NCBI GenBank assembly: GCA_029255685.2
Contig: CM055319.2
Coordinates: 38,574,530-38,638,529, forward strand
Direction of reading: 5' to 3'
DNA length: 64,000 nt
DNA from: Silene conica
Taxonomy: Eukaryota; Streptophyta; Magnoliopsida; Caryophyllales; Caryophyllaceae
A model generated the notes under the pieces. The model saw nothing but the letters and a program-made list of their open reading frames with translations, searched no databases and was not told where the DNA came from. The position numbers and the translations under genes were made by a program. Below, one piece after another: positions 23,688-35,180 of the stretch. The number at the start of each line of letters is the position of its first letter. Positions within the stretch are counted from its first letter, which is position 1.

Positions 23688-26600
23688 ATGGAGAGTCCAA
23701 GAGGTAAGATTGAAGACCCTCAAAATGTTGGGTTGCACCACCCTGGTAACAATCTCTCGTTTATTTTTGTAACTACTCACTCTCTTTGCATATGTTGGAA
23801 TCTATACATAATGATAATATTTAGTGGTTGATTTTATATTAAAAATTTCTCTTAGAGGGTATTTAGCAACATAAATTTAATTAGAAATGTGTTATTTAAA
23901 ATGTAGCAAAGTGAAATAAGGATTTGGAAATGAGGGGTTCGAGGGTGAATTTTAAATGTAATTATTTTAGCCTTACTTGATTTATTTGATTTCCAAATCT
24001 AAATCTAATAGATTTGCCAAACAAATAAATTAGTCTAAATCTAAGTTTGAAAATAAAATCTTGGTTGCCAAACACACTATATTAATAAATTGTAATTGTA
24101 GTCAATAAAATCAGGGGGATACATGTGTATATATATATACAGTATATAGTAGGGTGATATGTGTTATTTAAGTGATTACATACATGTTGGAATAAAGGTG
24201 GAGGGCAAGATGAAGGTGAACATCATGTGGAGAAACAATCATTATATAAGAGAGTTAAGGCCAAGGCTAAGAAGATGAAGGAGAGTTTCAAGGGTCATGG
24301 TCATGATCATGATAATGACAGTGACGATGATGTCGATGATGAAATCAACCTTGATGACCATGCCGCTCCTGGTATCTTATCTTATTCCCTCCTCTACTCC
24401 CCTGTCTGTATTATATAATACCAACTCATTATTTATAATCTTACCATCTGAAATGAACTCAACACAATTGTATGTTTTGATTAACTTTTTGGTTTAAGTT
24501 ACAACTGCAATTAAGTCCAAAAAATCATTTAATTTAATATATATGCTTGATTCCGCTGCCAACTCGCAACTGGACATGCTCCAATCTCCATCACTTTGAT
24601 TAAGTTTTACTCCACTCCCACCTGCCTCGTCTTCAGCTTCAGTATCATTTCTATAACTTATCATGGACATTTTTGTCATTTTATATGCTCATATTTAGAT
24701 TCCACACTAATCAAACTACTAAACTGCTACCACTAACAAAATAACTTGCTTTATTTGGCTTTGTTTTTGGAGTTAATTGCAGTTGTAACTTGGCCTATGC
24801 GCCTATGCCTAAGTTAAAGCACGCAGTCAAAATCATGTTAACGTAGTAAACCACATCATTCACAGTTAAACACGTTTTATATAGGTCATCAGTGCCAAAT
24901 TAAATAAATTTAATGTCATTATCTTTAAGTTACCCTAACACTATTTTAGGGGGCTTAATTACTCAAACATACAGAGTAAGTTGCGTTTTGTGTCATCATG
25001 ACTGTCATCACGTCTACACCTGAATCCTAAATTTTAGAAACATTCAACTTCAACTTCACTAGATCAACTCTTGAAAAAGAGTACAACTACGTATTATAGA
25101 AGTACTTACTTGTACAACTTAGCACTGCTCTTACTTGCTAGCTGATACTACTGACTACTGATATCAGTATATCACATTTTCACCATCTTCAACTTGCACA
25201 TCGCATCAATGCAGCCAAACAGGGAATCACAAGCCAGCATGACACAAACATCGGTGAAAGAGCTGCAAACGCAGATCTCTCCCCAGTTACCCATCTCGCT
25301 ACTGATCAGCCTTCTCATCTTACAACAACAAACTATGTACCTGCTCAAGAGGAGACATTGAGCAATAAACCAACTCCGCTAGGATCTGAAAATCAGCCCA
25401 ATGACCCAACCAACACCCCTGTTATTGGTCAGTCAACTGGAAGTCAAAGTACTGGAGGTTTGGGAGTTGTGCGTAAGCCAAAGCTTGGAGGCATTCTGGA
25501 GAAACATCATCATGCCCAAGTCAATGACGCAACACCAGGAGGTCAGACTTAGATTTCGTCATCTTGGGTGTATACTTTAATTATGCGCCTTTCTCATTCT
25601 GGACCAGATCCTTCGCTTTTGTCTACTTCACTTGTTCTACCATCCGTGGACCTTATTAATAATAGTTCGGCCTTAACCATCGCCTTAAGGTTTTGGTTGA
25701 GATGCTTCATCTATCCGACCTAGTTATTGTTTTGTCCCACAAGGCCTCAAAAAGAAGCCTGAAAATATAATTTCATAAATCTAACAGGGCCACAAACATT
25801 TCAATTTTTTTCTCTGATATCTTTAAATGTCTATTTATCAGTTTTTGAATTGTCATAGGCTATGGTTCTACGACAACTCAAGACATTGAATTGGAACAAG
25901 GGGGAGAAACTCCAAGGCAATATGAGGGTAACTTGGACGAAGGAGCTACAATAGAGGGAGCGTCTCATACTCCTGAAAGCAAGCCTTTTGAATACCAAAC
26001 TTTTGACACTACCACCTCAATATATATTCCTGGGGAGGAGGAGACATTGGTCGGGTCAAGGACTGACACTGGAGGGTCAAAGTTATCCGAAAAGCAACCT
26101 GAGGAAGTGGAAAAATTTGCGAAGCCTGAGGACAGACCATCAATCCTGGAGAAAGTTGCTTCAAGAGATGGAGAAAAACTGCATGCTGAAAACTATCAGA
26201 CCGAGGTCACTGATACAACTGGCAGAGGTATGTCTGCATTTTATACTGTTAGTCAGATCTTGGCCATTGTGCATTAATACAGCTGATAATATCTTCAATT
26301 CCGGTGACGACTAGCCGTTAAATAAACTGGACTCTGCATGATGCCTTCTATGGTTAGAGCTGTGAACTGCTTCAAATACTTCTGTTTTTCAGGTCTATGT
26401 TACGTTGACACTCCACTTAGTCGGCGTGTTGTGTGTTGGACACGATACTATGCCAACACGACACATTTTTAAACCAAAAACACGAGTGCCGACACTTGCA
26501 GCTGTGTCTAGTAACGTAGTCTCAAGTAAATTACATTATCGAGTGCTAGCCTCCTATCTATGCTGTCGTAGTGCCAAACCTGGTATTCTGATATATTATT

Positions 26601-27813
26601 TGCTGCTGTTGTCTACCAGGAGCTGAAGAAATAGGGGGGACACACATCCTACATGAGCTAGGAAAGATGAATATTCACGAATCAACCCAAAAACTTGACC
26701 TGAACACAGAGCAACAAGGGGACAAATACATATCTATTGGAAACCATGATCAGCTCTCCCCAAAGGCAGTTACTAAACCTCGCAGTCAGGGATTTCATGA
26801 CGAGGAAGAACAGGAACCTGAGAGCTACAATGATAAAGTATCCCGTGAGACCCCAACAAATGAGCTACAAAAGATCAATATTCGTAATGAATCAACCCAA
26901 AAACTAGATCCAAATATGAAGACAGGGCAACAAGAGCACCAAAACATATCTGCTGGAGATCATGATCAGTTCTTCCCAGAGGCAGTCACTAAACCTCAAT
27001 TTGATGCCACCATACCTAACAGTCAGGGATTTCATGACGTGGAGAAACAGAAACCTGAGAGCTACAATGATAAAATACCCCATGATAGCTCATCAAATGC
27101 CGACACCGCTGTATCATTTGACCGACAACCTGACCAAAATTCACCCGTCCATAATCCAGTGGCCGGTGGATACCGAGAAACATTATCAAGCATCTCAAGT
27201 TCAATAACAAACACTGCAACACTTGCCAAAGATGCTGTTGCCTCAAAGTTAGGCTATGGTGAGACTGAGGAACAATCAGTGTCTACTGACAGTTCCTCCG
27301 ATAAGGGGTTGTTGGTGAAGGAAGACAACGCCTTGTCATCGAAGGTCATTAATGAAGCTTTACCTGTACACAAGGCCGAGGAGACTCCAATGGATGAAGC
27401 GACAAAGGTGCCGAAAGAAGAGCGAGAGACGGAGTTGAATGAAGAGAAGAAGGTAGTGGTCCAAGGGAGAGTGACGGAGTCAGAAGAGGTTGCTAACCGC
27501 CTTGGAAAAGCCGAGGACACTGATTACGACGATGCTGGTCCTGGTTTAGCTAGCCCGGGGAAGTCCGTGATGGACAGGCTTAAAGATGCGGCTGGGTCAT
27601 GGTTCAACAAGAGCGGCGGTGAGCCACATGTGGAACCCCTGGTCGAGTTAGAGGACCGTATTGAAGAAGGTAAGCTTTTGTTTATAAGCTTTACAATTGT
27701 GGTATTGTTAAGACATAATCGTCTTGTTTTAGTTGTTGAAAATTATTTGATTTCTTGTCACAGGCAATGACAGAACTCAGGCTAGCACTATGAAGGAGAC
27801 TGGACTAAACTAG
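23688..27813 (+). CDS. LTI65-like: LTI65/RD29/CAP160-family low-temperature- and ABA-induced protein
   Basis: Six exons: 23688-23745, 24198-24371, 25215-25541, 25859-26227, 26620-27669, 27764-27813. All introns are phase 1 with GT-AG ends, and the exons sum to 2028 nt (675 residues plus stop), within the family's usual size. The protein is hydrophilic with no signal peptide or membrane segment. It has a lysine cluster near residues 36-49 (KRVKAKAKKMKES), a His/Asp-rich acidic tract, KPKLGGILEKHHH in exon 3, a twofold repeat in exon 5 (ESTQKLD to PESYNDK, each about 65 residues), AKDAVASKLGYGE, and a C-terminal MDRLKDAAGSWFNKSGGEP. Relatives are induced by cold, drought and ABA and are thought to protect cells; the biochemical activity is not known. 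The exon 3 acceptor (25213-25214) and its GTCAGA donor are the least certain parts. Confidence 0.85.
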
Positions 27814-28187
27814 ACATTGCCCTTTACAATTCCTATACTTCTTCATTAGTGCTTTAATTACTTGTTAAAGTTGTATTACGGCTTCATATTTCTGTAATTA
27901 GTGAACGCATATTATGTTACTTGTGTATGCCTGTAATGTGAGGTCATATGACCAATGTAGATTTTGTTACGCTATCATAGCAAAACGATTGGTCTATGAA
28001 ATAAATAAACTTCCTATTTCTAACATGTCTAACGAGGACTAGAAGAGATTAATGTCCCTTTTTCGGTGCTCGTTTTGGGAGCGGGTGTGTTAATTAACAA
28101 AGTTGATCAATATCGATGCGAGTATGTGATAGTACGTGTCTTCCATCTTATAAACACTTGCTACGAGGGTCTAAAATGTAACGAGCA
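27814..28187 (+). other. 3' flank of the LTI65-like gene
   Basis: AT-rich 3' UTR and intergenic DNA. Candidate poly(A) signals include AATAAATAAA near 27999-28008. No other feature seen. Confidence 0.5.
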
Positions 28188-28382
28188 GTGAGGAATGGAG
28201 CGTTGAATGCACTAGTGTATCATGTGTGGTACCAAAGGAATAAGAGTCGATGTGAGCATCAATTGACTAGGCCTAATGTTGTTCTTGTAAGAATTAAGCA
28301 GGAATTAATTTTTATGTTTAAAAGTAGAATGCCTTGTAATCTTAGCACTCAAGATCAGTCCTTTCTTCAAGGTCTTTTCTAG
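28188..28382 (+). pseudogene. LINE (non-LTR retrotransposon) C-terminal remnant
   Basis: A short frame reading ALNALVYHVWYQRNKSRCEH resembles the extreme C-terminus of plant L1-type reverse transcriptases, where a Tyr-His-x-Trp-x-x-Arg-Asn block follows the zinc-finger region. Only about 60 codons survive; no upstream RT motif is visible. This fits the 5' truncation usual for LINEs. No poly(A) tail is seen directly after it. Confidence 0.55.
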
Positions 28383-28414
28383 GTGCCTCTTGTAACCTTT
28401 CTTGATATATAATA

Positions 28415-28730
28415 CTTCCTCCGTTCAAATTCAAAATGCATATATGTTTTTTGCATAAATATTAAGAAAGATGTTAAAAAATTATAAAAAGTACAGTAGT
28501 GTGTATGATGTTTTTTTTATTAATTTAATTGTAAGATGGTTGGTTAAATGTGGGTCATTTAGTGGTATTTTGTGTAAATAATTGATATTCACAAGGATAA
28601 TATTGTAATTTTCTTAGTTTTATTAGGAAAGTGCTAGTTTGGATATGAATGAATTAAAATGGAATATGTGTAGGTTGGATATGAATGTATTAAAATGGAA
28701 TATGTGTAGGTTGAATTTGAATGGAGGAAG
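28415..28730. mobile_element. Stowaway-like MITE
   Basis: 316 bp between TA dinucleotides (28413-28414 and 28731-28732), with inverted ends CTTCCTCCGTTCAAATTCAA and its near-perfect complement. The CTCCRT-type ends and TA target site are those of Tc1/mariner-derived Stowaway MITEs. Near the right end an internal 29-bp stretch (GGATATGAATG...) is duplicated. Confidence 0.88.
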
Positions 28731-28783
28731 TACTTACCCTTTACCAACAAAAAAATAGAGTTATTTAATGGTAACACAAATTC

Positions 28784-28840
28784 TCATTTAAGACGGAACT
28801 ATCCGTCTCAATTTTAAGACGGGTTAAATACTGACCCATT
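28784..28840. repeat. Short hairpin fragment (AGACGG / CCGTCT)
   Basis: TTAAGACGG, six bases, CCGTCT followed by TTTAAGACGGGT looks like the end of another fold-back MITE; its other end is not found. The DNA from 28731 to 28962 holds nothing else I can name. Confidence 0.4.
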
Positions 28841-28983
28841 TACATAGATAAGATAATTTTTTTGCTTTTCCCTATACTTTTTCTTTGTTGTCTTTTTTAT
28901 CCAAATACGATTGGGCTTGGTGTACAGGGTGAGCTTGTGCTGGATGTGAGTAGCGCGGGCAACACTACAACAGATACTGAACT

Positions 28984-29300
28984 TTGCGACTGAAAAAGGC
29001 GACCGATTTCAGTCGCCCTTCTTATTTTAGCGACCAAGTCCAGTCGCCCGCACTTAGTCGCTTTTAGCGACCGATCTTGGTCGCTAAATTTAGCGACTGA
29101 AAAAAAAGACGGGCGACCAATGTTGGTCGCTAAATTAGCGACTAACTTTGGTAGCTAAATTAGCGAATGCTGTTGGTCGCTAAATTAGCGACTGATTTTG
29201 GTTGCTAATTTTGCGACTGATTTCAGTCGCTAATTTAGCTACTGTTATCAGTCGCTAATTTAGCGACGAACTTCAGTCGCTATATGGTCGCCATTGAAAA
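28984..29300. repeat. CACTA subterminal repeats
   Basis: About ten units of a roughly 25-32 bp motif, TTTAGCGACY...GGTCGCTAAA or CAGTCGCTAA, in alternating orientation. Subterminal repeats of this kind are where En/Spm-type DNA-binding proteins attach. Units are diverged, consistent with an old copy. Confidence 0.85.
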
Positions 29301-29595
29301 AAAAGAAACAGAAGGTTAGCAACCAAAACTGGTCGCCAAATTTACATTTTCGGTCGCTAATTTTACATGTTTTTGGCCGTAAAAACATGTTTTATCCTAG
29401 CCAAATCCCTAGCTATTACTTATAAACCTGCAAGCAAAACCAACAACAGCAGCGCACAACCCAAATGATTGTAAACATCTAAAACTTAAATAAATAAAAC
29501 TGATTCGGATTACAAAGTACCAAATTCGAGTGCTTGTCCAATGAAAATAAAAATTATCCGACGCATCCAACACTAAAAACAAGAAGATACATTAG

Positions 29596-30530
29596 CTAAG
29601 ACACCGGGAAATATGCTCCCGCCCCACTGCCACCTCCATAATTCGGATCTCTTGGATCCCTACCTTGTGGGCGCCAACCACTGTTGCAATTTGCAAAATA
29701 AGAAGACATCTTGTCTATTTCTTCTTTCATCCTTCTCATTTCTTCATCCCTTTCAGCGGCCCTTCTATCCTTCTTAGCTAGTTGAAATTGTAGGTGACTT
29801 ACCAAGTCAGGAGCATATGTATGGTGCTGGGAGGAGGACCCTCTTCTTGCCGGTGGGTCATAAAAAAGCTCTTTCGCTGAACCGGCCTCGTAGACTTCTC
29901 ATTTCAGAAAACCATCTACTAGTTCATACCAAAGCTGATTGTCGGATATGTTAGGGTTCTTCTTCTTTCGGTCAAGAAATTTTTCCTACAAAAAATGAAA
30001 CATTATTAATAATATATACAATAACACTTACATATAAACACATCATCTTGGATATTTAGCTTAATTGATCATAAATCATTTTTTAAATACTTTAAACAGT
30101 ACTATAAATATGAAAAAATTAAATATACAATAACACTTACATATCCAGGACGAACCCTTTCTTTCCCTTCTTGGCATGTGTCTCAAGGAAGAGATCTACA
30201 AGCGATTGTAGCTTGCCCTTATTCTTCTTTCCCTATAAAAATAATAATAATTTCATGAAGTGTTAGTTAGTTAATTAAAATTTCAAGCTAAATAATATAC
30301 GAAGATAAAAGTAATAAATTACAAGAGTAAATACTTACACCTATCAATGCCCGATCATGGAATGACTGAGGCCCACCATAATGAGTAGGCCCAACTTCCG
30401 CGTCGGGATCATCTCCACCCCTCTTGTTCATCTTGTTCCGGGCCGACGCTTGCTTGAACTCAGGACTTTCTCTGTACTTAGTGAATTCTTCATATGATTG
30501 ACATATAATCAAATAATTAAATAGAAACAA
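29596..30530 (-). pseudogene. Plant transposase_24 (Ptta/En/Spm-type) protein, 3' exons, broken
   Basis: Three minus-strand exons can be followed. The first (about 30510-30324) has YEEFTKYRESPEFKQASARN and THYGGPQSFHDRAL; the second (about 30225-30131) has KGKLQSLVDLFLETHAKKGK; the third (about 29986-29596) has NQLWYELVDGFLK, a coiled-coil and a Gly-rich end. A further donor near 30600 suggests another upstream exon. This is the layout of the accessory DNA-binding protein of CACTA elements, which acts with the main transposase on subterminal repeats. An in-frame TGA after DGFLK (about 29901) breaks it, and its 5' part is missing. Confidence 0.72.
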
Positions 30531-30675
30531 TTAATATGAATTAAAAAAATGCTAAATTTTTTATCTTAATACGGTTATTAATAAATTATTACCTTTCATG
30601 AACTCAATATGATTAACGTGGTAGCAAAATTAATAAATAAGACAAATAAAAACATAATGAAATACGAAGTATTAC

Positions 30676-31860
30676 ATCAGTTGTTATAGTTTTTTTTGAT
30701 TTGGAGTTTTGTTTTTGGACTATGAGTTGTATAAGTTTTTACGCTATCTCTTAATAACTTAAAGTACTGTGTTTCTTTCACTTTGAGTATCTAGTCCCCT
30801 GGACTATCCAGGATGGTAACAACCTTATTTATTTGGGAAGTACTAGTTCAGGCCCCTAGGTAAATGGGGGTGTTACAAAGTGGTATCAGAGAGAGCGATC
30901 CTCAGGCCTAAACAAAATGAAAAATAATGAACTTAGGAAGAGTCTAATAAAATGAACCCCATGTTAGTAACTGTTAGGAGCCCCCATGATTGGGATGAGT
31001 TAGGGGCCCCCTCAAACCAAGTCACTGGCCCTTTCAGTCTAACCTGGTTACCCTTGAGAGATGTAGAGAGTAGGTAGTATAGAATAAAGGAAAAGACCCA
31101 ATTTATACTGTACTAACGTTTCCGCAGGAAAGAAAAGAGGTAAGTTATGATGTGAAATATGGTTGGTAATCTATATTGTGAATCATGAGATTGATATTGA
31201 ATGTTGATTGAGATATATTATTTCAGGTATTGAGAAAATGAGTTCTTGAATATGAGTTTGAAATATGAGTTTGACTTATATGATGATTTTCATGCGGCTA
31301 TATGATCCCTGAACCCTTAGGTAGAGACATAGTATAATGATGTGTGTAGTGAGTTGATGATAGAGGCACCATAAGCTATAGCTACTTAAGAGGTTAGATG
31401 TAGGAGATATATGACCATGATTGACTGGAATGGTTAGTAGAGCCAACCATGCTATGTTGTTACAGGATGCATAATCAAGTTCAGTCCTATGTGTAAAGCT
31501 AGTAGACCGAAACGGGTGTCGTGTCCGTTGATAATTGTTTTGTTGTCATTCTAAGTGTGTATACACTTCTTATTTGAATGCCTTATTCTTTGCAAGAGTT
31601 TACTGTTTGGCTTACTAGGGAAATGTGATTGAATTTTGAGATTTATGATTGTTATTATTTTTCTAATTGCCTTAGCAATCCATGTCTAGTGATATGCGGA
31701 ATTTGTTGCCCTAAGCCATGAATGTTATATAGTTATGTGTTGAGAATTACATGCCAATTTTTTTACGTCTAATTATATACATTTAATTTATTTATAAGGT
31801 TAGTATTCAAGAAGTGACACCTTAGTGATTTCTACGATATCTTTACGTACTTAAATAAGT
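30676..31860 (+). mobile_element. Remnant D: truncated LTR and internal start, A/B family
   Basis: 30676-30877 is the last 200 bp of an LTR (ends GGGGGTGTTACA) homologous to the inverted A LTR. The PBS TGGTATCAGAGA (30881-30892) and about 1 kb of internal DNA like that of A and B near their PBS follow. It reads on plus. The stretch just left (about 30612-30675) ends GAAGTATTACA, like the other terminus of such an LTR, so a deletion or recombination joined two LTR ends here. No coding. Confidence 0.75.
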
Positions 31861-31867
31861 TGTGATT

Positions 31868-33453
31868 TGACACCCGCCGTTGAGGGGTGCCAAAGATAAG
31901 ATTTATAAAACCTCGGCTTAAGACTAGATAGCGTAAGTCAAGGGTCGAACCACAAGGAGGTGGGGAGTGTTTAATGTTTAAGGTCAATGTTTTTAGGGTA
32001 ACAAATGGGGGTTTGATTGATTGATTGTCACTAGGTCTAAAAGTAAAGACAGTAATAAAACAAGAAACTAAGATGAAGATAAACTATAGTAAAACGAATG
32101 TTAGGATGTTCGGGTAATAAAGAGCTACGATGGTATAAATCCTAAGTCAACATGTATTGCAGTCGCGTAAGGGGTATAACATATCGTTTCGGTCTATGGT
32201 ACCTAATAGCTCCTTTCGGCCTATGCTATTAATTCCTAGGTCTCACAATTATTGGGTGTCAACAATAAGGGTGATTCCTAATTTCTAGGTCACATACCTT
32301 TCAGTCTTAAGTAACCTAGCCGTCTTAAAAAGCTAACCAATGCCCTTCCCGTATCTTTCAACCTTGGGTAAGTCATTACTAACATCCTATAAGTCTCCTT
32401 TCAGTCTCATTATAGGTTATTATGGTCGACAGAATAAAACAGAACTGAAAACATACGCAGTTTGGTCGACCGACCAACTATTTCGGTCGACCGACCAAAC
32501 ACCTCAGTCCACCGACCAGTTAAGTTGGTCGGCCGACCAAAGTCTGCTACAGGCAGTCTCGGGTATTATACCATCTACGCTATTTTACTCCCTACATCCT
32601 AACATATGCAATTAGCTACTCATGAATACTGAAATAACAACAATAACATTAATAAAAACAGAATTCATGGTGAACATTAATCTAAACATACGATAACAAC
32701 AAAGGCTTTGTGATTCTAACCTAAACCGGATACTAGCAATTCTGAGATGATTACATTTAATAAACTGAAATCGAAAGAGGAATTACCGAATAAGGATTAG
32801 GGCAGAAAAGAACAAACTTTATTGAATCCCGTGGAAAGATTATTGAACAATGAATAAAACAAAAGAGCAGTGTTTGAATAAGAAATAAACTATTGTATGC
32901 TAATGATAATAAGATGCTAAGACTAGATTAAGAACTCTCTAAAGCTGGATGCTAATAGATGATAAAACTCCTAATCACGAAATTAGCTTAAGTAGGCGAC
33001 CAAAAGAAGCTTCCTCTTGACCTAATCACGCGAATGGGCTTTTGCGATTATTCTGAAACTGCGCGCTGGTCGACCGACCATGTGGAGCGGTCGGTCGACC
33101 GATTGTCTGGCTCGGTGGACTTCTGGTCTTAAGATAACAGGTCTTCTAGTCAACCGACCAGGGTAGTCGGTCGGTCGACCGGTTTTCCTGTGTGTCAGTC
33201 TTGATTTCGCCTTAAATTCACCCTTTGGTCCTTGGTTCGCGCTTTGAGTTGACTTTTCCTCGTTCCTTGGTCATGCAAAAATCCCGAGGGTAGAAATTTG
33301 GTATAAAATCGCCTCTTTTCCGCATAATTTTTCAAAAGAGCATAAAAACACGAAAGTAGACAAATGTTGGGAAATAAAGGCTAAAACATCGTAAATGAGC
33401 GCTAAAATGCGTGTTAAAATAGATGTAAAACATCATAAAATAGACACGCATCA
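31868..33453 (-). repeat. Element K LTR (Ty3/gypsy-type)
   Basis: 1586 bp, TGACACCCGCC to ACACGCATCA on plus. The polypurine tract (GGTTTGGGGAATT on minus) sits directly at its right edge, so it is the 3' LTR of a minus-strand element. It contains eight GGTCGACCGACC-type palindromes in two clusters. The frame at 32340-32615 is chance. Confidence 0.78.
32464..33182. repeat. GGTCGACCGACC palindrome clusters in the K LTR
   Basis: Cluster one: 32464-32475, 32485-32496, 32506-32517 (diverged) and 32527-32538. Cluster two: 33068-33079, 33089-33102, 33148-33159 and 33169-33182. It is the same 12-mer as in the Copia-1 leader, although K and Copia-1 are unrelated elements. Confidence 0.85.
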
Positions 33454-33910
33454 AATTCCCCAAACCAAACCTTGCTTGCCCTAAAGCAAGAATTAGACTC
33501 GATCTTAAACTAATGGAACGATTTCAATCTCAGGGCGAAATTTACATGTAAGCCTAAACCAATGCCAAGTAAAAAAAAGAGAAAGTATTCAAATCATGCA
33601 AACGAGTTATAGGGTCGTCAAACTTGTAAAATTAAAGACTATAGAGACTTTATACCATGGACTCTCGCGGGACGCTCGAGACACACATGAAGCAAAGGGT
33701 GAGTGTATGTAAAAGATAGAAAGAAGTTTATTGTAAAGACACTCACCTAACTTCGACCCATGGAAACATGCCTGCAATTTAACATGAACAAGAATTCTAC
33801 AACGTTGTATACATATACTCATTAAGTGACTCAGATACATGCAATTGAGGTAATGAAAGATATGTGAGGCGAGAGGTAAAAGAGGTTTAAGAAGTTTTTG
33901 GACTTGTGGG
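33454..33910 (-). mobile_element. Element K internal tail
   Basis: Begins with the PPT and a CTTGC...GCAAG hairpin (about 33471-33490), a combination common just upstream of the 3' LTR in plant Ty3/gypsy elements of the Tat/Athila type. Only about 460 bp remain before element E starts. The frame at 33607-33930 has no recognisable domain. Confidence 0.65.
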
Positions 33911-35114
33911 TGATGCAGGAGCATGCTCAAACTTTCCTAAAGATAAGTCAAAGTCAAGATTCACACTAAACGGGTTCGAACATGGATCCGTAAGATTATT
34001 CAAGATAGCTTTACAAGGAATAAAAGAAGATTCTAGAAGGTTCCGAAAGACCTTGGAACGTTCTTATACGATATTTTCTAAAGGCTACATGAGGGAAGGT
34101 GTGTATGAAGCTTCCAAGGAAGAGAAGCTAGGGCACGAAGAACCTAGGGACGAGCGCCTAAGGCCACGGCCACGGCTAGGGTTTCGTCCAAATTAGGTTT
34201 CGTTTTGTTTTTGTTTATTTTATTTATGTTAGAATAAAATAAGATTGGGAAGGTATATTTCCCAGTCTTAATAGGATTAGTATTAGGTTTCCTAATTGTA
34301 ATAGGATTTACAATCCTAAGTTAAGTACGAGTCCAAGTAGAAGTAGGTTTCACAATTCTAGTGGACATAGGAATCCTAATTGTTGTAGGATTCATAGTTC
34401 TATTAGGATAAGGAATCCTAATTATTATAGGATTCATAATTATGTTGGAATAGGAGTCTTAGCTATATTACGAATAAGAGTCTTAATCCTAATTAAACTA
34501 TTTGTTTGAACCTATATAGGATTAGGGTTTTCTATTTAGGATTAGTTAAGGTATTCATATCTTAATTAGGGTAGATTTTACACGGTTTAAGGCCTATATA
34601 AGGCAGCCGTTTTTCATTGTTTTAGACACAAGTTTTGAGTTGAATTTTCAATAAAAATCATAAGTTTCTTTGTGAGCTTTTGAGAGATATTAATTAAGTT
34701 TGCAAGCTTAGTTTTTAGGTTCGACTTTGCGAGGTTGATTTGCAGGGTGTTAGCCAATTCCATCTTTTGCGAGAGAAGGTTGAGGAGACATCATCTATCC
34801 ATCTACAATCCATCATCCATCGTCCATCAAGCATTCGTCCATCGACCATCGACCATCGATCACCAAACCGTTCGTCCAAGTCTTTGAGATCAAGCCTTGT
34901 TCGTTCATCACTTCGATTCATCAAGTTCATCCGTTCATCATTGTGTTCATCGTTCATTAATCGTTCGTCCATCATTCATATTCCGTTCATTATTTGTGTT
35001 ATTTCATTGAAGTTACTAACGAAGTTATTATTTATCTTAAGAGTGTAATTCCGCTGCACATCGATTCTTAAGAAAGGATCTTCTACCTCAATTCAAGCTA
35101 GAGATCCGCATCAA
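33911..35114 (+). repeat. Element E 5' LTR
   Basis: 1204 bp, TGATGCAGGAGC to CCGCATCA. It carries an array of AGGAATCCTA/TAGGATT half-sites (about 34270-34500), a TATATAAGG-type TATA box (about 34592-34601) and a CATC-rich low-complexity run (34785-34985). The open frame 33906-34196 lies wholly inside it and has no recognised domain. Confidence 0.82.
34785..34985. repeat. TCCATC/TTCATC low-complexity tract
   Basis: Diverged tandem runs of TCCATC, GACCATC and TTCATC units near the end of the E LTR. They produce the spurious Asp/Glu/Arg-rich and Ser/Ile-rich frames on the two strands at 34715-35048. Confidence 0.85.
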
Positions 35115-35117
35115 ATT

Positions 35118-35129
35118 GGTATCAGAGCT
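35118..35129 (+). promoter_or_regulatory. Primer-binding site of element E
   Basis: TGGTATCAGAGC three bases after the LTR, continuing TTCGGCTCTTGG. This is the initiator-Met tRNA match. Confidence 0.9.
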
Positions 35130-35180
35130 TCGGCTCTTGGTTTTAATTTTTATTAAGATCTATCTTGGGAAGAAGTAAGT

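Larger units (their letters stand above)
28963..30610 (-). mobile_element. CACTA (En/Spm) element, one terminus and part of the interior
   Basis: CACTACAACA at 28963 is a classic CACTA terminus. It is followed by a subterminal block of hairpin-like repeats (28984-29300) and then the 3' exons of a transposase_24-type gene on minus. The opposite terminus is absent: the element gives way between about 30610 and 30675 to the LTR remnant D. This is a truncated, inactive copy. Confidence 0.82.

Noticed and set aside
24494-24679. Minus-strand frame in an LTI65-like intron
   Set aside because: No motif; the intron boundaries on plus are well supported by phase and total length.
33906-34196. A 96-codon frame at the start of the E LTR, Lys/Arg rich
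   Set aside because: Lies inside an LTR, lacks a known domain and is not present in the F LTR. An extension of pol into the LTR is possible but cannot be shown here.
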